The notes below the pieces were generated by a model that made no database searches, had not been told where the DNA came from, and was given only the letters and a program-made list of their open reading frames with translations. The translations under genes and the position numbers were made by a program. 64,000 nt of DNA, from contig NC_014759.1 of NCBI RefSeq assembly GCF_000183425.1, forward strand, positions 4,393,001 to 4,457,000, given 5' to 3'. Positions 43,781-50,900 of this stretch are shown here, piece after piece; the stretch's first letter is position 1, and each line of letters begins with the position of its first letter. The stretch comes from Marivirga tractuosa DSM 4126. Lineage in GTDB: Bacteria > Bacteroidota > Bacteroidia > Cytophagales > Cyclobacteriaceae.

Positions 43781-44209
43781 ATGAAAAAGCTAATCTTTGC
43801 ATTAGGAATTGTTTTATTGACTACATCTATTAGTCAATCATATGCTCAATGTAATACAGAAAAGCATGTAGAGGCTTGTATTCCTAAATTACAATCAGGC
43901 TTCACTTTTTTGAAGAGTTATAATATAGATGGTCAAGGTGGAGCAAAGGATAAAGTTGAGTATTCCTATGTATTTACAAAAGGAGCAACATATCAGATAA
44001 TGATATGTAATGACGGTGAAGCTACTGATGGTATTGTATTGACGTTATATGATTCAAACAGAAAGAAAGTAGCCTCAACCAAGTATGAAGGCTCTACACT
44101 CTCCAGTATTGCTTTTCCTTGTCAAGTAACTGGTATTTATTATATCACTTTTACATTTGAAGGTAGTACAAATCATTGCGGTGGTAGTGTTCTTGGCTTC
44201 AAACGATAA
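43781..44209 (+). CDS. Small secreted cysteine-containing protein
   Basis: A 142-residue exported protein with signal peptide ending at SQSYAQ. The mature domain contains five cysteines (QCNTEK, EACIPK, MICNDG, FPCQVT, NHCGGS) in a beta-sandwich-like pattern: VEYSYVFTKGATYQIMI, DGIVLTLYDSNRKKVAST, GIYYITFTFEG. The layout resembles carbohydrate-binding or pre-peptidase C-terminal domains, but no identification is safe. It is cotranscribed with the lipoprotein upstream and ends in a terminator. Confidence 0.68.
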   Translation: MKKLIFALGIVLLTTSISQSYAQCNTEKHVEACIPKLQSGFTFLKSYNIDGQGGAKDKVEYSYVFTKGATYQIMICNDGEATDGIVLTLYDSNRKKVASTKYEGSTLSSIAFPCQVTGIYYITFTFEGSTNHCGGSVLGFKR

Positions 44210-44238
44210 TCTAATTTCATAATTTCAAAATCTTGCGA

Positions 44239-44264
44239 GCAGGCCATCATTGGCCTGCTTTTTT
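44239..44264 (+). terminator. Intrinsic terminator immediately before the esterase gene
   Basis: GCAGGCCA (44239-44246) and TGGCCTGC (44251-44258) form a perfect 8-bp stem with a TCAT loop, followed by six T. The next ATG is at 44270, so that gene either has a promoter inside the terminator region or depends on read-through. Confidence 0.85.
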
Positions 44265-44269
44265 CATTT

Positions 44270-44911
44270 ATGCGCAATACAGTTTCTTTTTCCCATAAAG
44301 CAGTCTTTTATCAATCTTCCCAAATAAGCGAGCAAACCGATGAGATTTGGTTTGTATTGCATGGTTATGGACAGCTACCGCAATATTTTATTCGAAAATT
44401 CAAAGGAATTGAAAATGATAGAAGGGTAATTGTTGCACCTGGTGGTTTGTCGAGATTTTATTTAGACGGCTTTTCAGGTAGAGTAGGAAGTACTTGGATG
44501 ACTAAAGAGGAGAGGTTAATTGATATAGAAAATTATATAGGATACCTAGATCAAGTGGCTGAGAATGTTTTAAGTAAGGCCTCAAAAGATGTTAGAATAA
44601 CACTTTTAGGTTTTTCTCAAGGTTCAGCTACCGTATGCAGATGGGCTGAAAAACTATCTTTTCCCTTTGAAAAATTGATACTGCACTCAGGTGCATTTCC
44701 TCCTGATATAGATTTTTCAGGTTTGAGCAATAAACTTAAAAACAACAAAGTGTATATGCTGAGGGGAACAGAAGACGAATTTATTAATGAAGAGCGAAAA
44801 AAAGAACAGAAATCTTTAATTGAAAAGCTTAATATTGAAGTTAAAGAAATTGAGTTTGAAGGAAAACATGATATTCATATTGAATCCTTAAAAGAGATTA
44901 TTAAACAGTAG
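44270..44911 (+). CDS. Phospholipase/carboxylesterase-type alpha/beta hydrolase
   Basis: A 213-residue cytoplasmic hydrolase. The oxyanion segment WFVLHGYGQLPQYF, the nucleophile elbow LLGFSQGSATVCRW (serine in GFSQGS), an acid in MLRGTEDEF and a late histidine in EGKHDIHIE form the expected triad. It resembles the carboxylesterase/lysophospholipase group (PF02230), slightly shorter than average. The last 11 bases overlap the convergent GT2 gene. The substrate is unknown. Confidence 0.83.
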   Translation: MRNTVSFSHKAVFYQSSQISEQTDEIWFVLHGYGQLPQYFIRKFKGIENDRRVIVAPGGLSRFYLDGFSGRVGSTWMTKEERLIDIENYIGYLDQVAENVLSKASKDVRITLLGFSQGSATVCRWAEKLSFPFEKLILHSGAFPPDIDFSGLSNKLKNNKVYMLRGTEDEFINEERKKEQKSLIEKLNIEVKEIEFEGKHDIHIESLKEIIKQ

Positions 44912-45668
44912 CTTTTTGGGTTGAGATAGATGTACCGATCTGCTTATATTTTTTAAACCAGCTATTTACTTTCATTTGGATAACACCGAATATTGCTTCT
45001 TTAAATATCTTTTTTGACATTTTTGACGTGCCTTTACTTCGGTCTGTAAAAATTATAGGCACTTCCTCAATACCAAATCCGTGCTTCCATGCTGTGAATT
45101 TCATCTCGATTTGGAAAGCGTAACCAATAAATTTAATCTTGTCAAGTTCTATTGTTTCCAAAACAGAACGATGATAGCATATAAAGCCAGCTGTAGCATC
45201 ATATACTGGTAATCCTGTAATAAATCGTACATATTTGCTGGCCATATATGACATTAGAACCCTACCCATTGGCCAATTCACAACATTCACACCAGTTTTA
45301 TAACGTGAGCCAATCGATAATTGTACCTCTTCTTTTTCACACGATTTCAATAACTCCAATAAATCCAACGGATTATGAGAGAAATCTGCATCCATTTCGA
45401 ATATGTATTGGTAGTTATTCTTTAAGGCATATCTAAATCCCTCAATGTAAGCAGTTCCTAAACCTAATTTTCCTGATCTTTTTATGATATGTAATTGTCC
45501 TTCATATTCCTCTTGTAATGCCTTTACTATTTCTGCAGTACCATCTGGAGAATTATCATCAATGATGAGGATTTCAAATCGTGTAGACAGTAGAAATACA
45601 GCACGAATGATGTCTTCTATATTTTCGCACTCATTATAAGTTGGTATGATGACTAAATTATCCTTCAT
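44901..45668 (-). CDS. Dolichyl-phosphate mannose synthase-like GT2
   Basis: A 255-residue GT2 glycosyltransferase without a C-terminal membrane region. Family marks are LVIIPTYNECENIEDII, ILIIDDNSPDGTAEIV, KLGLGTAYIEGFRYAL, the metal-binding EMDADFSHNPLDL, SIGSRYKTGVNVVNWP and TDRSKGTSKMSK. These define Dpm1-type polyprenol-phosphate mannose synthases, which charge a lipid carrier for export of sugar to glycoproteins or polysaccharides. It is preceded by a candidate -7 element. Confidence 0.9.
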   Translation of the reverse strand: MKDNLVIIPTYNECENIEDIIRAVFLLSTRFEILIIDDNSPDGTAEIVKALQEEYEGQLHIIKRSGKLGLGTAYIEGFRYALKNNYQYIFEMDADFSHNPLDLLELLKSCEKEEVQLSIGSRYKTGVNVVNWPMGRVLMSYMASKYVRFITGLPVYDATAGFICYHRSVLETIELDKIKFIGYAFQIEMKFTAWKHGFGIEEVPIIFTDRSKGTSKMSKKIFKEAIFGVIQMKVNSWFKKYKQIGTSISTQKATV

Positions 45669-45684
45669 ATATCTTTATAAACTT

Positions 45685-45692
45685 CAAAACTA
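45685..45692 (-). promoter_or_regulatory. Candidate -7 element for the GT2 gene
   Basis: TAGTTTTG on the minus strand matches TAnnTTTG and ends 16 bases before the ATG at 45668. Confidence 0.4.
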
Positions 45693-45736
45693 AAAAATCT
45701 TTTCAGATATTGCCGTCCAATTAATAAAAGAATTTC

Positions 45737-46255
45737 ATGAGAATACATAAATGTATTTTTTTAGACAGAGACGGAGTTTTAAATCGGGAAAGAGGTGAGT
45801 ATACATTTAAGATTGAGGATTTTGAAATTATTACTGGAGTAGATGAAGCTTTAAAAATCCTTAAGAACTCAGGCTATTTGTTAATTGTGATCACGAATCA
45901 GGCTGGCATAGCAAAAGACATCTACAAAGAGGATGCGGTTTTAAATTGTCACGCCTATTTGCAGGCTGAAACAGGAGATTTAATAGATGATTTGTTTTAT
46001 TGTCCTCATCATCCAGTTACAACTCAATCATTGCTTAGAAAGCCTGATAGCCTTATGTTAGAGAAAGCTATTGCCAAATGGGACATTGATATCGAAAAAT
46101 CTTATATGGTAGGAGATTCCTTGCGAGATATTCAAGCATCGGAGAAAGTTGGAGTGAAGGGGATTTTGGTGGGTGATAAAGAAAAAGATAAAAATTTGAC
46201 CGCACCAAAAGCTAAAAGTCTATTGGATGCAGTCAATAAATTTATAGTGAATTAG
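45737..46255 (+). CDS. GmhB/HisB-N-like HAD phosphatase with incomplete zinc site
   Basis: A 172-residue HAD phosphatase. Asp10 and Asp12 in FLDRDGVLN are the nucleophile and acid, VITNQAG supplies the Thr/Asn motif, LLRKPDSLM the conserved RKP, and YMVGDSLRDIQA the metal-binding Asp127. These match D-glycero-D-manno-heptose 1,7-bisphosphate 7-phosphatase, a step in lipopolysaccharide heptose synthesis. The usual zinc site has CxH plus a distal CxC just before RKP. Here CPHHP (Cys89, His91) is kept, but both distal cysteines are replaced in TTQSLLRKP. It may have a different structure there or another sugar-phosphate substrate. Confidence 0.82.
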   Translation: MRIHKCIFLDRDGVLNRERGEYTFKIEDFEIITGVDEALKILKNSGYLLIVITNQAGIAKDIYKEDAVLNCHAYLQAETGDLIDDLFYCPHHPVTTQSLLRKPDSLMLEKAIAKWDIDIEKSYMVGDSLRDIQASEKVGVKGILVGDKEKDKNLTAPKAKSLLDAVNKFIVN

Positions 46256-47595
46256 ATTCCAGTATAATTAAAAGGAGTAATATCTTTTAATTCATTTTTT
46301 ATAGAATCTGAAACCTCCAAACTGTCAATAAATTCTGAAATTGTGTTCTGAGTGATTTTTTCATTCTTACGAGTTAAGGCTTTTAAAGCTTCATAAGGCG
46401 CAGGAAAAGCCTCTCTTCTTAGAACAGTTTGTATAGCTTCAGCTACAACAGCCCAATTCTCAGTTAAATCATGCTCAATAGCAGCAGGATTTAATTCTAG
46501 TTTACCCAAGCCCTTTTTCAAAGATTCAAATGCAATTAAACCATGTGCAAGCGGAACCCCAATATTTCTTAAAACTGTTGAATCAGTTAAATCTCTTTGC
46601 AATCTAGAAATCGGTAGTTTTGCTGACAAATGTTCAAGTATAGCGTTAGCAATTCCTAAATTACCTTCTGCATTTTCAAAATCAATAGGGTTTACTTTAT
46701 GGGGCATCGCAGAAGATCCAACTTCATCCTTAGCAATTTTCTGCTTGAAATAATTCATGCTGATGTATTGCCAAACATCTTTGCTTAAATCCATCAAGAT
46801 TGTATTCAATCGCTTAAATGAATCAAAACGAGCAGCTAAATGGTCGTAATGCTCTATTTGGGTAGTCGGCTCAGAACGCTTTAGGCCTAAGTATTTTTCA
46901 CAGAAGTTATTACCAAAAGCTCTCCAGTCAATTTCAGGATAGGCTACATGATGTGCATTAAAATTACCCGTAGCTCCACCAAATTTGGCTGCGAAAGGAA
47001 TGTCTTTTTCCAGTTTCAACTGTTCTGCTAACCTTACTTCAAAGACAGCTATTTCTTTACCTAATCTGGTTGGGGAAGCAGGTTGCCCATGTGTTTTTGC
47101 CAGCATAGGTACATTTTTCCAATCATTAGCATAGTTGGCAAGAATACTTTTTAGTTCGTTTAAAAAAGGTAAATAGACCTTTTCGGTAGCATCTTTCAAC
47201 AATAGGGGAGTAGCTGTATTATTAATATCTTGAGAAGTCAAACCAAAATGAATGAATTCTTTTTGGGCACCTATTCCTAAATCATCAAATTTTTGCTTAA
47301 GAAAATACTCTACCGCCTTAACATCATGATTGGTTGTTTTTTCAATTTTCTTGATTACCAGCGCATCTTCCTCATTAAAATTTGAAGCTAATTTTCTCAT
47401 TTTAGGAAAAAGAGCATGATCAAATTCTTTTAGCTGGGGAAGTGGCAATCCGCAAAGTGCAATGAAATATTCTACTTCAACATGCACCCTGTATTTAATT
47501 AATGCCCATTCCGAAAAATAGGGAGCAAGGGGTTGGGTTTTATTTCTGTAACGTCCGTCAATAGGACCGATAGCACTTAAAGTAGTTAAATCCAT
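46252..47595 (-). CDS. purB: Adenylosuccinate lyase
   Basis: A 447-residue fumarase-superfamily enzyme that acts twice in purine synthesis, cleaving SAICAR and adenylosuccinate. It has SAIGPIDGRYRN at the N-terminus, TTNHDVKAVEYFL, FIHFGLTSQDINNTA, LAKTHGQPASPTRLG and the signature GSSAMPHKVNPIDFENAEGN with the catalytic serine loop. This is the long E. coli-type PurB. Its end overlaps the convergent GmhB-like gene by four bases. Confidence 0.95.
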   Translation of the reverse strand: MDLTTLSAIGPIDGRYRNKTQPLAPYFSEWALIKYRVHVEVEYFIALCGLPLPQLKEFDHALFPKMRKLASNFNEEDALVIKKIEKTTNHDVKAVEYFLKQKFDDLGIGAQKEFIHFGLTSQDINNTATPLLLKDATEKVYLPFLNELKSILANYANDWKNVPMLAKTHGQPASPTRLGKEIAVFEVRLAEQLKLEKDIPFAAKFGGATGNFNAHHVAYPEIDWRAFGNNFCEKYLGLKRSEPTTQIEHYDHLAARFDSFKRLNTILMDLSKDVWQYISMNYFKQKIAKDEVGSSAMPHKVNPIDFENAEGNLGIANAILEHLSAKLPISRLQRDLTDSTVLRNIGVPLAHGLIAFESLKKGLGKLELNPAAIEHDLTENWAVVAEAIQTVLRREAFPAPYEALKALTRKNEKITQNTISEFIDSLEVSDSIKNELKDITPFNYTGI

Positions 47596-47617
47596 GAGCT
47601 GTAAAAATTTAAAGGTG

Positions 47618-47625
47618 CAAAGATA
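47618..47625 (-). promoter_or_regulatory. Candidate -7 element for purB
   Basis: TATCTTTG on the minus strand is an exact TAnnTTTG match, ending 22 bases before the ATG at 47595. Confidence 0.45.
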
Positions 47626-47666
47626 AGGAATTTAAGCTTTTAGAGGTAGTTATTACGAGATTGTAT

Positions 47667-47948
47667 TTAGTTCTCCATCTTTCGGAACCATTTCCAATCG
47701 GCATAGAATGTACCAAATGGGATTAAAGAAGCAGCAAGCGATAGAAGTGTAAGCTTCAAAGTCCAATTTCTTTTGATTGCTATATATAACACTAATCCAC
47801 AGTAGCCAATAAATAAAACACCATGTGCCATACCTACAAAATAATTCGGCTGCGGCATTGCCATCATATATTTTAATGGCATTGTTACCCCAAGGAGTAA
47901 ATAGGAAATACCTTCTAAAATTGCTAGAATTCTTAAATTTTTGATCAT
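47667..47948 (-). CDS. DUF3817 small membrane protein
   Basis: A 93-residue inner-membrane protein with three helices. It begins MIKNLRILAILEGISYLLL and contains the family pattern GMAHGVLFIGYCGLVLYIA followed by SLIPFGTFYADWKW. These mark DUF3817 (YdzA-like), of unknown function. The frame opens upstream at TTG 48005, but ATG 47948 fits the family N-terminus. Confidence 0.85.
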   Translation of the reverse strand: MIKNLRILAILEGISYLLLGVTMPLKYMMAMPQPNYFVGMAHGVLFIGYCGLVLYIAIKRNWTLKLTLLSLAASLIPFGTFYADWKWFRKMEN

Positions 47949-48091
47949 GATAGATTGTTGTGAATATTGGAATGCAAAGAAAGTACTGCCTGTTTTGTAA
48001 ACCAATATTTTTAGTGCTTAAAATTGGAAGTTGATTAGGTGAAGGAAATATATTTTAACATTTTTGTGCGACAATTATTAAAATTACTTCA

Positions 48092-48481
48092 ATGGAATTA
48101 AAAGGAAAAGTTATTGATATTCTACCAGAAGAAAAAGGACAAGGTAGAAATGGAGAGTGGAGAAAACAGTCTTACATATTTGAAACGCAAGAGCAATATC
48201 CCAAGAAAGTCTGTGCAGAAGTTTGGGGGGATAAGATTGATGGTTTTAATATCAAAAAAGGAGAAGAGTTAACTGCAAAAATAAATATTGATAGCAGAGA
48301 ATTTAATGGTAAATGGTACACCAATGTGAAAATTTGGGCGGTAGATAGAGCTTCAGATGGAAATGTTGGGGGTGTTCCAAATGCACAAAATGAAAATATG
48401 CCACCGCAATCATCAGGAAGTGCAAGCAGCGGTCCTCAAGAAACTCCACCTCCTAGTGAGGATGATGAATTGCCTTTTTGA
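48092..48481 (+). CDS. DUF3127 protein, OB-fold with SSB-like acidic tip
   Basis: A 129-residue protein. Residues 1-90 match DUF3127: MELKGKVIDILPEEKGQGRNG, WRKQSYIFETQEQYPKK, CAEVWGDKIDGF and GKWYTNVKIWAVD, an OB-fold arrangement. A flexible Gly/Ser/Pro/Gln linker follows, and the protein ends SEDDELPF, very like the DDDIPF tip through which single-strand DNA-binding protein recruits repair enzymes. A role at DNA or RNA is inferred from this design. Confidence 0.85.
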   Translation: MELKGKVIDILPEEKGQGRNGEWRKQSYIFETQEQYPKKVCAEVWGDKIDGFNIKKGEELTAKINIDSREFNGKWYTNVKIWAVDRASDGNVGGVPNAQNENMPPQSSGSASSGPQETPPPSEDDELPF

Positions 48482-48789
48482 CCTATCACTTATGAGGAAT
48501 ATTTGTTATTATTATTGAAATAAAGTTAAATATTGCACTTCAATAATTCTGCAAGTCATCCCTGCGAAGGCAGGGATCTTGTCTTATTGAAACTTTGTTT
48601 CAATACATCTTATAAAGTAAGTGATATACATTTCTCAAGTAGTTAGATTAATTTTAACCTTTGGTTAAAATGAGCAGATCCCTGCCTCCCGACTTTTAGT
48701 GCGGGACAGGTTACGCAGGGATGACGGCTCTAGTTGAAATTGTAGAGGTTCAAAGGTCGGTGTTATATTGATAAATTAATGGATTAGAA
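48482..48789. other. Intergenic region dominated by a repeat element
   Basis: 308 bases between convergent stops. Most of it is the inverted-repeat element at 48555-48725; the rest is AT-rich with no gene. Confidence 0.45.
48555..48725. repeat. Inverted-repeat element with interrupted right arm
   Basis: The left arm at 48555-48579 is itself a hairpin (ATCCCTGC-GAAG-GCAGGGAT). The right arm is its reverse complement, split in two: AGATCCCTGCCT (48676-48687) and CGCAGGGATGAC (48714-48725). The 26 bases between contain their own stem (CCCG...CGGG). About 95 AT-rich bases lie between the arms. It looks like a REP-type or miniature repeat whose right copy carries an insertion. Confidence 0.6.
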
Positions 48790-49722
48790 TTAATACCCTT
48801 TCTCAGTATCAACCAATAATTTATGGTCTTCTCCAGATTTTACGGCCTCATAAGCTAATTTAAAGCTTTGTTTGACGTCTTCTAATAATGTTATTCCTGA
48901 AATATGAGGAGTTACTATGCACTGGGGATGTTCCCACAAAGGAGATTCTTGAGACAAGGGTTCCTCTTTGAATACATCTAAAATAGCTTGTCTGAGGTAT
49001 TTTTGGTCTAAAGCTTCAATTAGATCCTCTTCATTGACTGAGTTCCCTCTTCCTATGTTGATAAATAGTATATTTTCAAGCTGGGAGAAAAATTCTTTAT
49101 TGAATAAATCAAAAGTGTTTTCAGTTGCAGGAAGCGTATTGATTATTATAGAGTTAGCTTCAAGATTACCCATATCCAATTTGTCAATGGAAAGGCAAAC
49201 GTCAAAGAACTCTTTGTTTTTACCGCTAGTGTTTACGCCTACAATATTTTTTACCATGGGTTGAAGAACCTGTGCTATATCGGTACTGATATTTCCTGTT
49301 CCAAAGAGAATAACACTTTGCTTTGATAAAGACTTAGGAACAACTTGATCCCAGGTTTTAGAAGCTTGGTTTATTTTGTATAGTTCAGTTTTGTTTAAAT
49401 CTTGTAAGATATACGTAAGGCAGTATTCAGACATTCTTTGCCCCATCTTGCCTTTTGTTTTGGTGAGTGTGCAATGCTCGGGTATATCTAATTTCATAAA
49501 GCTGTCAACACCAGCACCAAAAGAATGAATCCATTCCAAATGACTGATATCCTTTTTGGAAAGAAAGTTAAAGCCTGCAACATAATTAGCTTCAGGAAGC
49601 AACTTCTCTACTTCTTCTTTATTTGAAGCTAGCAAACAATTAAGCTCCGGATATTCCTTTGTTATAAAAGCGTGAAATCCATCTGCTAAATGTCCATAAG
49701 TTAGAATGTTCTTTTTTGGCAT
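48790..49722 (-). CDS. D-2-hydroxyacid dehydrogenase (GhrA-like)
   Basis: A 310-residue NAD(P)-dependent reductase. VILFGTGNISTDIAQVL is the nucleotide-binding loop, with GTGNIS where GxGxxG is usual. The catalytic Arg (FINIGRGNSVNEEDL), Glu (DVFKEEPLSQESPLW) and His (VTPHISGI) are all present. Similarity is to the glyoxylate/hydroxypyruvate reductase A subgroup. The last glycine of the Rossmann loop is replaced by serine, which may affect cofactor preference. It is nine bases downstream of the pseudouridine-synthase-like gene. Confidence 0.87.
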   Translation of the reverse strand: MPKKNILTYGHLADGFHAFITKEYPELNCLLASNKEEVEKLLPEANYVAGFNFLSKKDISHLEWIHSFGAGVDSFMKLDIPEHCTLTKTKGKMGQRMSEYCLTYILQDLNKTELYKINQASKTWDQVVPKSLSKQSVILFGTGNISTDIAQVLQPMVKNIVGVNTSGKNKEFFDVCLSIDKLDMGNLEANSIIINTLPATENTFDLFNKEFFSQLENILFINIGRGNSVNEEDLIEALDQKYLRQAILDVFKEEPLSQESPLWEHPQCIVTPHISGITLLEDVKQSFKLAYEAVKSGEDHKLLVDTEKGY

Positions 49723-49731
49723 ATTGTAAAT

Positions 49732-50634
49732 TTAACCTTTTGCTACTAAATTTCTAAAGTTAGAAGGAGGAACTAACTCAAACTTTAAATGTTCGCCACT
49801 GATTGGGTGTTTAAGTTCAATTAAATTAGCATGTAAAGCTACTCTGGCTAAGGGGTTTTTCTTGGCAGTATATTTTTTGTCACCCGTTACCGGAAAACCA
49901 AAATGAGCCATTTGAACTCTGATTTGATTCTTGAATCCCGTTTCCAGTTTAAATTCCAGCATTGAGTAAGCATTACTCTGTTTCAATAATTTAAAGTGAG
50001 TAATAGCTTCAGTTGCATTTTCAGCTGTATTTACTATGAATACCTGATTGTGTTTATTGCTCCTTAAATAATTTCTTAAAGTATGAGAGGATTCTTTGAT
50101 TTTTCCTTCTACTACAGCTACATATTTTCTGTCTATAATATAGTCCTCCCAATGGTTCTGTAATTGTTCTTGAACTTCTTTGCTTTTGGCAAACAACAAT
50201 ACTCCCGAAGCCTCTCTTTCTAATCTATGGATGATATACACCTTATTTCGTGGATCAATAGCCTCCATGTGTTCCTTTAAAATCTGGACAGCATTTTTTG
50301 TTTTCTCTTTTAAAGATGCGACTGAAAGTAATCCAGCTTCTTTTTCAATCGCAATTAAGTGTTGGTCTTCATAGATTATATTGAGTTTCTGCAGTTTTAC
50401 CTTTTTGGATGGTTTAGCCCAATTGATTTGAATTTCATCTCCTTTTTTTAGTGGATGATTAAACTGCGTAATGACATCCCCATTGATTCTTATTTGACCA
50501 CCGCCCATTACTTGCTTCAATAAAGCCTTTTTTTTATTGGGATAAGTAGTGGTTAAATGCTTTAATAATTCAGTGTCTTCTTGAATTACATAGCTATTGA
50601 GATTTTGATTGGATGGGCCTGATTTTGTTTTCAT
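49732..50634 (-). CDS. RluA-family pseudouridine synthase-like protein with Asp-to-Glu change
   Basis: A 300-residue protein with an S4 RNA-binding domain (KKALLKQVMGGGQIRINGD) and the RluA catalytic domain: IIYEDQHLIAIEKEAGLLSV, VYIIHRLEREASGVLLFAKS, KYVAVVEGKI, LETGFKNQIRVQMAHFGFP and GDKKY. RluA enzymes isomerise uridine in rRNA or tRNA with the Asp of HRLDR as catalyst. Here that residue is Glu139, read directly from the GAA codon at 50218-50220. All other motifs are intact, so it is either an altered enzyme or an RNA-binding relative without activity. Confidence 0.85.
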   Translation of the reverse strand: MKTKSGPSNQNLNSYVIQEDTELLKHLTTTYPNKKKALLKQVMGGGQIRINGDVITQFNHPLKKGDEIQINWAKPSKKVKLQKLNIIYEDQHLIAIEKEAGLLSVASLKEKTKNAVQILKEHMEAIDPRNKVYIIHRLEREASGVLLFAKSKEVQEQLQNHWEDYIIDRKYVAVVEGKIKESSHTLRNYLRSNKHNQVFIVNTAENATEAITHFKLLKQSNAYSMLEFKLETGFKNQIRVQMAHFGFPVTGDKKYTAKKNPLARVALHANLIELKHPISGEHLKFELVPPSNFRNLVAKG

Positions 50635-50690
50635 AATGTAAAATTCCGTATAAGAAATGAGCTTTACAAGTCTAGGATTTTATTAACAAT

Positions 50691-50880
50691 TAAAAACCCT
50701 CTCAAATTAAATTTAAGAGGGTTAATATTGAGTTTGAATCCAAGAATTTTTTGTTGATTACACCAAAACGGGAGCGGAGTTAAGAAAATTTCATCCAACT
50801 ACGCCCTCTTTAAGGTCTTTTTTACCTTAAAGTTTCCGTGAGTTTCCAAGTGCTTTAGGTTTAAAATAATTATATCTAAA
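50691..50880 (-). ncRNA. Candidate structured small RNA downstream of lepB
   Basis: Between lepB (stop 50901) and the RluA-like gene lies a non-coding stretch with unusual GC-rich islands (ACGGGAGCGGAG at 50768-50779). On the minus strand it includes a 9-bp hairpin (CTTTAAGGT 50808-50816 with ACCTTAAAG 50824-50832, A-rich loop) and ends in an intrinsic terminator at 50723-50691. No open frame covers it without stops. This arrangement suits an independent small RNA or a long lepB 3' end. It is not recognised as tmRNA, SRP RNA or RNase P RNA. Confidence 0.35.
50695..50723 (-). terminator. Intrinsic terminator before the RluA-like gene
   Basis: AACCCTCT (50695-50702) and AGAGGGTT (50716-50723) form an 8-bp stem with further A/T pairing inside. 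On the minus strand it continues into TTTTTAATTG. It can end the parA-lepB transcript or the candidate small RNA. Confidence 0.7.
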
Positions 50881-50900
50881 CAGTTTCAAAGCCTTTTGTT

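Noticed and set aside
50735..50765. tRNA-like string GTTTGAATCC followed by ACACCA
   Set aside because: No pairing T-stem, acceptor stem or anticodon arm can be drawn around it.
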